Shown piece after piece: positions 35,961-43,530 of a stretch of DNA of 64,000 bases. The stretch's first letter is position 1. Every line of letters begins with the position of its first letter. The notes under the pieces were generated by a model. The model was given only the letters and a program-made list of their open reading frames with translations. It was not told the DNA's origin and ran no database searches. Both the position numbers and the translations under genes were made by a program. The DNA is taken from contig OY282386.1 in NCBI GenBank assembly GCA_958295945.1, forward strand, positions 2,970,204 through 3,034,203. The letters run 5' to 3'. The DNA is from Candidatus Poribacteria bacterium (GTDB lineage: Bacteria > Poribacteria > WGA-4E > WGA-3G).

Positions 35961-37271
35961 TTATCTTGATTTAATTCTGCTAACCCGGACTTGCCAAAAC
36001 CACCACAAAATGGCAGGAATAAGTGGAAGTGCGGTCATTCCTAATAAAACAAGACGAACCCCAAAGATATCAAGTAATGCACCGACAGTTGCTGTGGCAA
36101 TACCACCCATCAGTGTAAACAAGGCAAACTCAGTGCCAAAGATGCGTCCGCGTATCTCATTAGGAGCCTTTTGAAGAAGAAGCTGCGTTGAAAACACCCA
36201 GGCAATGCCACCACCAACACTCCGTACAAATCCACCAATTACAAAAACAGTGAAGCTCAATAATGGAGCAGCGATTGCAAGACCAACTGCCCCTATCAGA
36301 TATCCGAGACTGATACTCCTTCGTAGCGGTTTGTCTCGGTCACCAGTCCAAATTCTGGCAACAATGGGTCCTAAACCGCTCCCCACTCCACCCATACAAT
36401 ACATCAATCCAAGACTAATCGCACCATCAATTCCTATGACAAAGTGACTCTTTGCTATTTCAACTTGTGCCACCATAAATCCAGATGACAACAATAGTGC
36501 TATAGCCGCCTTATGTAGTGATATAAATAGAATATCAGGATGACGGGACATATATCCCAAAGCAGAAAACCTTGAACGTTCCTGTAATGATGTTTTAGAT
36601 GTGAATTGTAATGGTAGTTTAATCTGGGTGAGTAGAGCAGCAGAAACGAAAAAAGTAAGTCCATCAATTACAAATGCCGTATATACACCAAAGAAACCTG
36701 CTGTGAACCCACCGATAGCCGCACCAAATGCGAGCATCACAGACCACGTTGTAGCACTCAATGCATTGGCTGTACCAAGTTCATTATGAGCCGTAATATC
36801 CGGTAATATTGCACTTCTGGCAGGACTGAAAAATCCACTTACCCCAAATAGAAGTGTCGTGAGGACATAAAGCAGCCAAATATCATTTTTATCTCTGACA
36901 AAGAGATATCCGATAAGCAGTAACCCTCGGATGATGTCAGTGTAAATTAGAATATGTTTACGGTTATAGCGATCAGCACATATTCCCGCCAATGGTGCGA
37001 CAAAGAAAGGGGCAAGCATCCGAATTGTGAATAACACACCTACTGCCAATCCGGAACCCGTAATTTTATGGATCAGTATTGCGGATGCGATGATATTGAA
37101 CCAGTCACCTAAGAGACTGACTAACTGTCCTGCCCACAACCAACGAAAGTTAGAATTCGTTTGAAGTAGTTCAAAGTATCCGACAGTTCGATCTGTTTTT
37201 ACAGACGTGTCCTTATTATCAATGGAGTTATTAGGTGTTTCATCAGCAGATGCATGGACTTTATCGGACAA
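35961..37271 (-). CDS. MFS exporter (MFS_3/EntS-like)
   Basis: This 436-residue protein has about twelve hydrophobic segments and the N-terminal pattern NFRWLWAGQLVSLLGDWFN of the MFS_3 branch, which exports siderophores and drugs. The loop motif GICADRYNRKHILI is the MFS signature after helix 2. The start is TTG at 37271, directly after the stop of the Gfo/Idh remnant, with GGTGGGGG just before it. Translation is probably coupled to that upstream frame. The substrate is unknown. Confidence 0.88.
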   Translation of the reverse strand: MSDKVHASADETPNNSIDNKDTSVKTDRTVGYFELLQTNSNFRWLWAGQLVSLLGDWFNIIASAILIHKITGSGLAVGVLFTIRMLAPFFVAPLAGICADRYNRKHILIYTDIIRGLLLIGYLFVRDKNDIWLLYVLTTLLFGVSGFFSPARSAILPDITAHNELGTANALSATTWSVMLAFGAAIGGFTAGFFGVYTAFVIDGLTFFVSAALLTQIKLPLQFTSKTSLQERSRFSALGYMSRHPDILFISLHKAAIALLLSSGFMVAQVEIAKSHFVIGIDGAISLGLMYCMGGVGSGLGPIVARIWTGDRDKPLRRSISLGYLIGAVGLAIAAPLLSFTVFVIGGFVRSVGGGIAWVFSTQLLLQKAPNEIRGRIFGTEFALFTLMGGIATATVGALLDIFGVRLVLLGMTALPLIPAILWWFWQVRVSRIKSR

Positions 37272-37481
37272 CTATAACCCCCACCGTTCATTGATCGGTT
37301 TTTGATACACCTCAATGGTACCTGAGACAACATCTTCGTAGTTGACTGCTCTGTCTTTGATTTCATCGCACATTGCAACGCATTCTACTTTGTTGGGGAC
37401 AGTGTTATGAATAGTCCGGTATGCGTTGAGATGACCGTTTGCCATGCCACCGCAACCGATAATCCCTATCCGAATTGGCAT
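37272..37481 (-). pseudogene. Gfo/Idh/MocA dehydrogenase with a large internal deletion
   Basis: The frame of 69 codons begins with a proper ribosome binding site (AAAGGAA) and a typical Rossmann N-terminus (MPIRIGIIGCGGMANGHLNA to VECVAMCD). It then jumps to an unrelated tail (YEDVVSGTIEVYQKPINERW) resembling the C-terminal end of a Gfo/Idh enzyme. Around 300 residues including the EKP motif are missing. Its stop codon abuts the TTG of the MFS gene. Confidence 0.7.
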
Positions 37482-37594
37482 TTGTTTTTCCTTTGTCTAT
37501 AGTGGGTTTTCCTGTGAGACATTGTGATATGAAACGAAATTAAGAATACTACAGATACGATTTTTTATTCCTACATTTGATTAGTGAGTGTGTA

Positions 37595-37705
37595 ATACCA
37601 ACTCTAAAAATGATTTTCACTTTTTTTAATGTAAGAGGCGCAATGAATTGCGCGACTACGAACCGGCTATTTCTTTAATGGTATTTTTTTGATTTGAAAT
37701 GGTGT
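37595..37705. mobile_element. MITE with ATACC-type ends, copy 1
   Basis: The left end ATACCAACTCTAAAAATG and a right end TTTGAAATGGTGT are imperfect inverted repeats around a copy of the palindrome CGCAATGAATTGCG (repeat at 37635-37663). The right boundary is uncertain; a second candidate, TTTAATGGTAT, ends at 37685. It sits in the 428-bp gap between the Gfo/Idh remnant and the sigma-like gene. Confidence 0.5.
37635..37663. repeat. 29-bp interspersed palindromic repeat, copy 1
   Basis: A 29-bp sequence starting GAGGCGCAATGAATTGCGCG and ending CTACGAAC. The core CGCAAT-GA-ATTGCG is a perfect inverted repeat. The same 29 bp occur at 40515-40543 and, with one change, at 60457-60485. Confidence 0.8.
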
Positions 37706-37851
37706 AACATTCCTGTTTTCGCAACTAACTTTAAGTAGTTCATGTTACAGCAAAACTGATATTAAAACACTAAAAAGAATCGTAAGAATATCATGTAAAT
37801 TGAAGGTTCTACGGAAGGAAGTAGCCTTATTGGAAAGATTCTTGTTGAAAT

Positions 37852-37884
37852 GGTGAGAGGTAACTATTTCAATTACCTCTCACC
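37852..37884 (-). terminator. dyad after the sigma-region-4-like gene
   Basis: GGTGAGAGGTAA (37852-37863) pairs perfectly with TTACCTCTCACC (37873-37884). It lies just after the stop of the gene at 37910-38284. The T-tract on the reverse strand is poor (ATTTC), so termination is plausible but not certain. Confidence 0.5.
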
Positions 37885-37909
37885 CTGATTAACTGATAAA
37901 TGTTAGTAA

Positions 37910-38284
37910 CTACGGATAGTGTATTCCCATTTTGCGGCACAATTTACGAATTTTGTTTATTGCACCGCCGACTCTCCGACCATCCCGCGTGACACCAAAC
38001 AGATGTTGGCTGACAACTCTACGTGATATACCGAGTATATCACTAATCTCATCCTGCGTTTTACCTTCATAGAAGTATAGTTGTACACAATCGTTCTGGC
38101 GCGCAGTGAGTTCTTTAGCGATAATCTGACGTATCTGTGATAAGACTTTTTGTCGTTTAACTTGACGGATCTTAGTGTATTCGTCAGTCGGGGGTTGATA
38201 CCAGAGGTGGTCTTCCGTAGTTAGTTGGTCAAAATATTCGGGTGCTACCGGAATTTCCCAGAAGTCGGGATTAAACTTGGACAT
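37910..38284 (-). CDS. sigma-70 region 4-like helix-turn-helix protein
   Basis: This 124-residue protein has an N-terminal linker and a clear region-4-type helix-turn-helix: ELTARQNDCVQLYFYEGK followed by TQDEISDILGISRRVVSQHL. No region 2 is present, so it is not a full sigma factor. It may be a DNA-binding regulator or a fragmentary ECF-like factor. The stretch upstream (38285-38602) holds no other gene that I can see. Confidence 0.72.
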   Translation of the reverse strand: MSKFNPDFWEIPVAPEYFDQLTTEDHLWYQPPTDEYTKIRQVKRQKVLSQIRQIIAKELTARQNDCVQLYFYEGKTQDEISDILGISRRVVSQHLFGVTRDGRRVGGAINKIRKLCRKMGIHYP

Positions 38285-38602
38285 AGATATCGACTCCTCT
38301 GTGTGAGGTGAGGTACCTATGCCATATCACATCAATATTATGATAATGGACAGAGGCACCATCGCCTTAGACACAATAAGTTAGGCTTAAGGGTGGTGGT
38401 GTTGTAAGACATCATAATGGTCCCTCCTTGTTATTTATTTAAATGTAAAAGTTTTAAAGTGAATGGATGCTTACAGACATCCATGACATCTCATGTATGA
38501 ACTATACATTTATAAGTATACAATATCGGTATAAAAATTGCAAACTTTCTACGGGTGGTTCCAGAACCCTTCAATTGTGTTATAGTAAATTATAGAAATA
38601 AG

Positions 38603-38631
38603 TTGACAGTTTTTTTCATTTTTGATATAAT
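38603..38631 (+). promoter_or_regulatory. perfect consensus sigma-70 promoter
   Basis: TTGACA (38603-38608), a 17-nt spacer and TATAAT (38626-38631) match the consensus at all twelve positions. The ATG of the transposase remnant lies only 10 bases after the -10 box, so the transcript would be almost leaderless. Confidence 0.8.
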
Positions 38632-38640
38632 GTCCATATT

Positions 38641-38841
38641 ATGAGATATTCAATAGACTTACGTAAACGCGTTTTAGATTTTGTTGAGGCGGGCGGCAGT
38701 CCAGCCGAAACCGCCAGGCGTTTTTCCGTTTCACGCACTATCATTTATAAATGGCTTGATGCCTCAGACCCTTTCAGTTATGAAAAACCAGGTCCTCGTG
38801 GACAAAAAACTTGTCTTAACTTTGCTGATTTTTTGGTCTGA
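38641..38841 (+). pseudogene. IS630-type transposase, N-terminal fragment
   Basis: MRYSIDLRKRVLDFVEAGGS and PAETARRFSVSRTIIYKWL are the helix-turn-helix start of IS630-family transposases. The match ends at PGPRG; the following residues are unrelated and a stop appears at codon 67. The DDE catalytic domain is absent. No terminal repeats are seen. Confidence 0.8.
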
Positions 38842-38931
38842 ATTACCGTTGGCACTTCATGCCGTTATCCAACTGTTGACAATAACTGCATCTGGATTTT
38901 CATTGTAATACTCCTTTATCTGTATGTTCTA

Positions 38932-39045
38932 ATACCATTTCTATAAATGTTTATCCCATTAACATTTGTTAAGAATCTCTTGAAGGACAGCACAAACTGG
39001 CAGTTTGTGGTACAAAAATGGGGCGTTTTCTATTAGAAATGGTAT
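38932..39045. mobile_element. MITE with ATACC-type ends, copy 2
   Basis: ATACCATTTCTATAAATG (from 38932) and TATTAGAAATGGTAT (to 39045) are imperfect inverted repeats. The interior differs from the other copies: it carries the dyad CACAAACTGGCAGTTTGTGG instead of the GCGCAA palindrome. The rest of 38842-39165 shows no gene. Confidence 0.55.
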
Positions 39046-39165
39046 AACAAATAGCGATATTCAGATCACCATCTCAATTTTATATTATGACAAAAAAAAT
39101 ATTAATTGGTAACGTCATTATGAAGAAACGGTTAGTTTGTTGGGTATGAATTGAATTAGGTAGAC

Positions 39166-39197
39166 AAGAAAAAAGGCGGATGTGCAGTCCGCCTTTT
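39166..39197 (-). terminator. rho-independent terminator of the prenyltransferase-like gene
   Basis: On the reverse strand AAAAGGCGGA pairs with TCCGCCTTTT around a 7-base loop, followed by TTTTC. It lies 16 bp after the stop of the gene at 39214-40344. Confidence 0.85.
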
Positions 39198-39213
39198 GAG
39201 GTGAAATATAATT

Positions 39214-40344
39214 TTATTTCGGGTAGGATGTATCAAGAGAGAGAATTGCATAACTGGTTGCAAGGACAGGGAGTGCTTCCATCCAACGGCTATTTTCATT
39301 CATCCAGGAACCGTTAGATTTCTGAACTTGAATGAGTTTTTCAGCAAGTTCTTGGTACCAGTCGTGTGAGACACCTTTGGCATCAACTAAGGTCTCTTTT
39401 CCGTATAGTCGCAAAGCTTTTGCCATGGTGTGATAGTTGTAGTATAGACCTTGTGCACCCATTCCGTAGTTTTCTTCAACGGTAAAGTGCTTTTCAATCC
39501 ATTGGACAGCAGCTTTGACGCGGTCGTCATTTTTATCAACCTTTGCATAGATAAAGCTCAACAATCCGGCATAGGTCATGCTGGCGTAGGATCTTGGACT
39601 TCCTGCTTCGTCTGTTCCTGCTTTGCTTTCACCATCTGGTGTATAGATAAACCCACCATCATTCCCTGACCACGGTTGATCGTTGCTTTCACTGCGGTTT
39701 TGCGTGCGTTCAAGGAATTTTATCGCTTTGTTCCAGACTTCATCGTCATCGGAACCGCTCTCTTTTAATGCTTGAATAGCGAGGTTTAGGTTTGAAAGGT
39801 CATGAACAGATTCGCGACTACCGTAACCGATTCCACCATAGTAGACGCTCTCTTCATCTTGGATTTGGAGGCTTTTTAAGAAACCTTGTGCTTTATTGAT
39901 GACTTTTTCATATTTCTTTGGGTTTGCGGTTGATGAAAGTGCCATCACGGATATTGCGGTGTTGTAGTTCGGTAAAGCAGGTTGTTTAGATATGTCATAT
40001 ATTGCACCGTTTGCCTGCTGCATCGCGATTAGACGGTCAATTGCTTTCTGGATAAAAGGATGCTTTTCATCCGAGTATTTTTTCTGCGGGTGGCGTAAAA
40101 AGGCAGTGATTGCAAGCGCAGTGATACCTGGATGTCCTTCACCTGGAGCCATCTCAAACAAGCCATCTTCACCTTGTTGTGTCTTTAACCACTCTAATCC
40201 TTTGTCAACGCTTGCAATGACGCGTTTATTTAATTCATCGTATTTGGTTGGTTTTGCCACGCCGTAGGAGTCCGCAATGACATGTAAGTTGATACAGACC
40301 AATGCCAATATCAGCATTATTCCGAGTATGTTTTTCAGTTTCAT
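39214..40344 (-). CDS. secreted prenyltransferase/squalene-oxidase repeat protein
   Basis: This 376-residue protein has a signal peptide (MKLKNILGIMLILALVCINL). It then has repeated QW-like units of the alpha/alpha toroid superfamily: GLEWLKTQQGEDGLF, AIDRLIAMQQANGAIYD, AQGFLKSLQIQDEES, and LIQVQKSNGSWMNE. Such toroids occur in terpene cyclases, prenyltransferases and alpha-macroglobulin-like secreted proteins. The signal peptide points to a periplasmic or surface protein rather than a terpene cyclase. GAGGAG precedes the ATG. Confidence 0.85.
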   Translation of the reverse strand: MKLKNILGIMLILALVCINLHVIADSYGVAKPTKYDELNKRVIASVDKGLEWLKTQQGEDGLFEMAPGEGHPGITALAITAFLRHPQKKYSDEKHPFIQKAIDRLIAMQQANGAIYDISKQPALPNYNTAISVMALSSTANPKKYEKVINKAQGFLKSLQIQDEESVYYGGIGYGSRESVHDLSNLNLAIQALKESGSDDDEVWNKAIKFLERTQNRSESNDQPWSGNDGGFIYTPDGESKAGTDEAGSPRSYASMTYAGLLSFIYAKVDKNDDRVKAAVQWIEKHFTVEENYGMGAQGLYYNYHTMAKALRLYGKETLVDAKGVSHDWYQELAEKLIQVQKSNGSWMNENSRWMEALPVLATSYAILSLDTSYPK

Positions 40345-40514
40345 GTGTTTCTCCTCTTGATATAATGAATATAGATGTGCAATTTATATGCCAATATCTG
40401 TTGATTGTAAAAGTGTGGTGTTACTGGGTTTTATGCCTCTCGTGTTTTGATTATCTGTCACAATTTGGACAGTGATGTTCATAATTTGGACAATTTTCTA
40501 CAAGATGAATGTCC

Positions 40515-40543
40515 GAGGCGCAATGAATTGCGCGACTACGAAC
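40515..40543. repeat. 29-bp interspersed palindromic repeat, copy 2
   Basis: Identical to the repeat at 37635-37663 and preceded by GAATGTCC as in the copy at 60457. It lies in the short gap after the first giant WD40 gene and is followed by a variant of the TCGTGGTTGGAAACC motif. Confidence 0.8.
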
Positions 40544-40590
40544 GGTTTTGTTGAACAGTCGTGGTTAGAAACCCTTCCAACAAACGTTTA

Positions 40591-43374
40591 TCAATATGAT
40601 GAGATATCCCAAAGCAGGACTGTCCCATCCGAACTCCCAGTTGCCAATGTTTTGCCATCAGTGCTAAACGCAATAGAGTTAATCTGACCTGAATGTCCAT
40701 AGAACTTTACTAACTGGGCACCAGTTGCTATGTTCCAAAGGTATACAGCAAAGTCCTCAACGTTTCTAACTGCGGCAATTTTGCTACCATCCGGACTGAA
40801 AGCAACGTCCGAAATAATTCCCCAATTATCAGGTTTCGGACCACTTAACGTTGCTATTTGCGCACTTGTGGTTACATCCCAAAGACGTACCTCCCTGTCA
40901 TGACTACTTGCTATTGTGTCACCATCTGGACTAAAGGAAATTCCGTGTGTCCAAAGATCTTGCACTAATTTTTTCGCATTTTCAGCAGCAGGGTTAACAT
41001 TCCAAAGGTATATACTGTCCTTACCTACACTTGCAACCGTCTTACCATCCGGACTAAATTCGAGGCTATCTATACCGTCTTCGTCAAGAGTAATTGTGGC
41101 TTCTTGCTGTCCTGTAGCAGCATCCCACAGAATCATCGTCCCATTTCTACAACCGCTTACAAGCGATTTTCCATCTGGACTGAAGTCAACACTCTCTACA
41201 CAATTGATACTTGCATTCCCCAACGGATATGTGTGCCCCTTCAATCGTGCTTGTTCTTCACCGGTCATTGCATCAAACAGAAAAACATCTGGTTGGAAAG
41301 CCCCGATTGCAATCGTACTTCCTTCTGGACTAAATGCAATACTCAAAGGACGTGGAGAAGTTTTCCTGTAGACTCTCTCGTATTTCTGATCCGTGTTATC
41401 CCACGCATATACTGACCAATAATTTCCACCATGTGCAAATGTTTTTCCATCTGGACTAAATGCAATACTCCACACACACCCTATATGTCCAGAAACTTGA
41501 GAAGAATGTTCTCCACCTTTACTATCCCAAAGACGAACCATCGCATCGTGACCTCCTGATGCAATTGTCTTTCCATCTGGACTAAATGCAACACAATTGA
41601 CATTTGATGTATGTCCTATGAATGTCGCAGTGTGATGTCCTGTGGTAACATCGTAGACATGCACCCCTCTCCAATGTCCAAGTGCTATTTCATTACCGTC
41701 AGGACTGAAGGAAAGGCTGCTGAGAATCGCTGTGTCTAAGTCACCGCCAAAAGTCAACTTTTGTTCACTGGTGGCAACGTCCCAAAGTATCACTTCACCA
41801 CTTCCATTTCCACTTGCAAGTGTCTTCCCATCCGGACTGAATGTTATACTTGTGATATCACGGTTATAAGCTTTGATTTTGGATAGTTGGACACCAGTTC
41901 TTGCATCCCATAGGAAGATCAGACCATCCATACTCCCGCTTGCTAAGATAACTCCATCCGGACTAATTACAACACTTTTGACTTGTTTCGTATGTTCTTT
42001 GAGCACAAATTTTTGTGCCCCAGTACCAAGATCCCAAACGATCACACTGCCATCCTCTTCTCCGCTTGCAAGCGTATTCCCATCCGGGCTAAATGCAACA
42101 CTATGGACAGATCCTGTATGTCCTGTGAGAGTTTTCGATGATACAGCACTATCAAAATACCATAAAAAAATAAGATTATCAGAACCGCACGCAACGGAAC
42201 TACCATCCGGACTAAATGCAACACTGTTCACAGGATCCAAAAAATGTGTATCAAAAGTCAATCTGTTGAGTCCTGTGTCAATATCCCAAAGAGTTACAGT
42301 ACCATCATCACTCCCACTCACAACTGTGCGTCCATTTGGACTAAATGCAACGCTATTGACTTTGTGTTCATGTCCCTTGAGTGTTGCTTTTGGTTTTGCA
42401 CCAGCAATGTCCCAAACAAATACCTCAGTTTCTGTAGCACTTGCTAAAAGACTGCCATTTGGATTGAAAGCAATACTATTAACATGGTTGCTAAATCCAA
42501 ATTTTCGTTCTGCTATTCGTTTACGGGAATTTACGTCCCACAACTGCATCCAATCATCACTACCAAAAGCAAGTGTTTCCCCATCCGGACTGAAACCTGC
42601 ACAGGTAACACTTGACGTTCCCGTCTTAAGTGAATCTATAAATGTTGTATCAAGATCCATTAGCCATACTACACCACGACTCTCTTCGTTCCATCCGGTA
42701 ATTAGGAAAATGTTCTTGGTCGGATGAAACGCAATATCACTTATATCGTCCTTGTATTCACTGAATATTTTTTTCTGTTTACCAGTCTTAACATCCCAAA
42801 GATGAACTAGTTCGTGGTAATTGTAGGATGCAAGTGTTTTTCCATCGGAACTGAAGACTATTTTATTTATACCATGCTTATGTGCAGTAAGAACGTCTCT
42901 TTGCGCACCAGTCATGATGTCCCACAGGATAATTGTGCCATCCAGATTTCCACCTGCTAATATAGTACCATCAGGATTTATCGCAATGCTTGTAACAACA
43001 CTTGATTCGTTTGTAAATGTCGTTTTTTGAGTGCCGTCAGCAACATTCCAAAGCACTATATTTTTGCCGTTGGCAGAAGCAATTGTGTTACTATCCGGAC
43101 TAAATGCTATCCTTCGGATACTTCTTTTATGGGCAGCGAGTAAGAACTGTTCTTGATATGTCTGTGCATCATAAAGCCAAATACCTATACCTGTTGCCAC
43201 AGCGAGTGTCTTGCCATCAGGGGAATATGCAACCGTCTTGACACTACCCTTCCCGAATCGGGCTTTTGCTCCTTCGGGCAAATTCCATTGTAAAGTGTCT
43301 TGAGAATATACGTTTGGCAAACATAACGAAAAGATGAGAAGTAGTATTAAGAGATGAAAGCAAGGATTTTTCAT
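40591..43374 (-). CDS. giant secreted WD40 protein A, 21 repeats
   Basis: The 927-residue protein has a signal peptide (MKNPCFHLLILLLIFSLCLP) with cleavage near VYSQD. Twenty-one WD40 units follow, such as VNSVAFSPNGRTVVSGSDDG and TVTLWDIDTG, fitting three seven-bladed propellers. No enzymatic domain is seen, so it is probably a secreted binding scaffold. Its first 26 residues are identical to those of protein B (43531-46284) because the DNA there is identical, while the propeller parts have diverged. Confidence 0.92.
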   Translation of the reverse strand: MKNPCFHLLILLLIFSLCLPNVYSQDTLQWNLPEGAKARFGKGSVKTVAYSPDGKTLAVATGIGIWLYDAQTYQEQFLLAAHKRSIRRIAFSPDSNTIASANGKNIVLWNVADGTQKTTFTNESSVVTSIAINPDGTILAGGNLDGTIILWDIMTGAQRDVLTAHKHGINKIVFSSDGKTLASYNYHELVHLWDVKTGKQKKIFSEYKDDISDIAFHPTKNIFLITGWNEESRGVVWLMDLDTTFIDSLKTGTSSVTCAGFSPDGETLAFGSDDWMQLWDVNSRKRIAERKFGFSNHVNSIAFNPNGSLLASATETEVFVWDIAGAKPKATLKGHEHKVNSVAFSPNGRTVVSGSDDGTVTLWDIDTGLNRLTFDTHFLDPVNSVAFSPDGSSVACGSDNLIFLWYFDSAVSSKTLTGHTGSVHSVAFSPDGNTLASGEEDGSVIVWDLGTGAQKFVLKEHTKQVKSVVISPDGVILASGSMDGLIFLWDARTGVQLSKIKAYNRDITSITFSPDGKTLASGNGSGEVILWDVATSEQKLTFGGDLDTAILSSLSFSPDGNEIALGHWRGVHVYDVTTGHHTATFIGHTSNVNCVAFSPDGKTIASGGHDAMVRLWDSKGGEHSSQVSGHIGCVWSIAFSPDGKTFAHGGNYWSVYAWDNTDQKYERVYRKTSPRPLSIAFSPEGSTIAIGAFQPDVFLFDAMTGEEQARLKGHTYPLGNASINCVESVDFSPDGKSLVSGCRNGTMILWDAATGQQEATITLDEDGIDSLEFSPDGKTVASVGKDSIYLWNVNPAAENAKKLVQDLWTHGISFSPDGDTIASSHDREVRLWDVTTSAQIATLSGPKPDNWGIISDVAFSPDGSKIAAVRNVEDFAVYLWNIATGAQLVKFYGHSGQINSIAFSTDGKTLATGSSDGTVLLWDISSY

Positions 43375-43483
43375 TGAATTTCCTTATGAGGAAAAAGATG
43401 TTTTGTCTAAGTTGGCATTTCTGTGGATGGGTTTTCAACCCCGAATTAACAAGTTGCGTGGCACAATATCGTGGTTGGAAACC
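43299..43483. repeat. 185-bp identical 5' block, copy A
   Basis: This block covers the first 25 codons of WD40 gene A (signal peptide) and about 109 bp upstream. It is identical, base for base by eye, to 46209-46393 in front of WD40 gene B. Its outer end is the motif ATCGTGGTTGGAAACC, and an inverted partner GGTTTTCAACC lies within. Confidence 0.85.
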
Positions 43484-43530
43484 CTTCCTACCGTGGTAAG
43501 CGAAAGGCATGCGGAGCGTGCCTGCTACTT

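Noticed and set aside
41873-42727. Long open frame on the plus strand (284 codons) opposite WD40 gene A
   Set aside because: It is antisense to a well-supported repeat protein. Repeated motifs such as FPSGLNATL are the mirror of the SPDG repeat codons. Similar mirror frames at 30901-31464 and 45092-45709 were dropped for the same reason.
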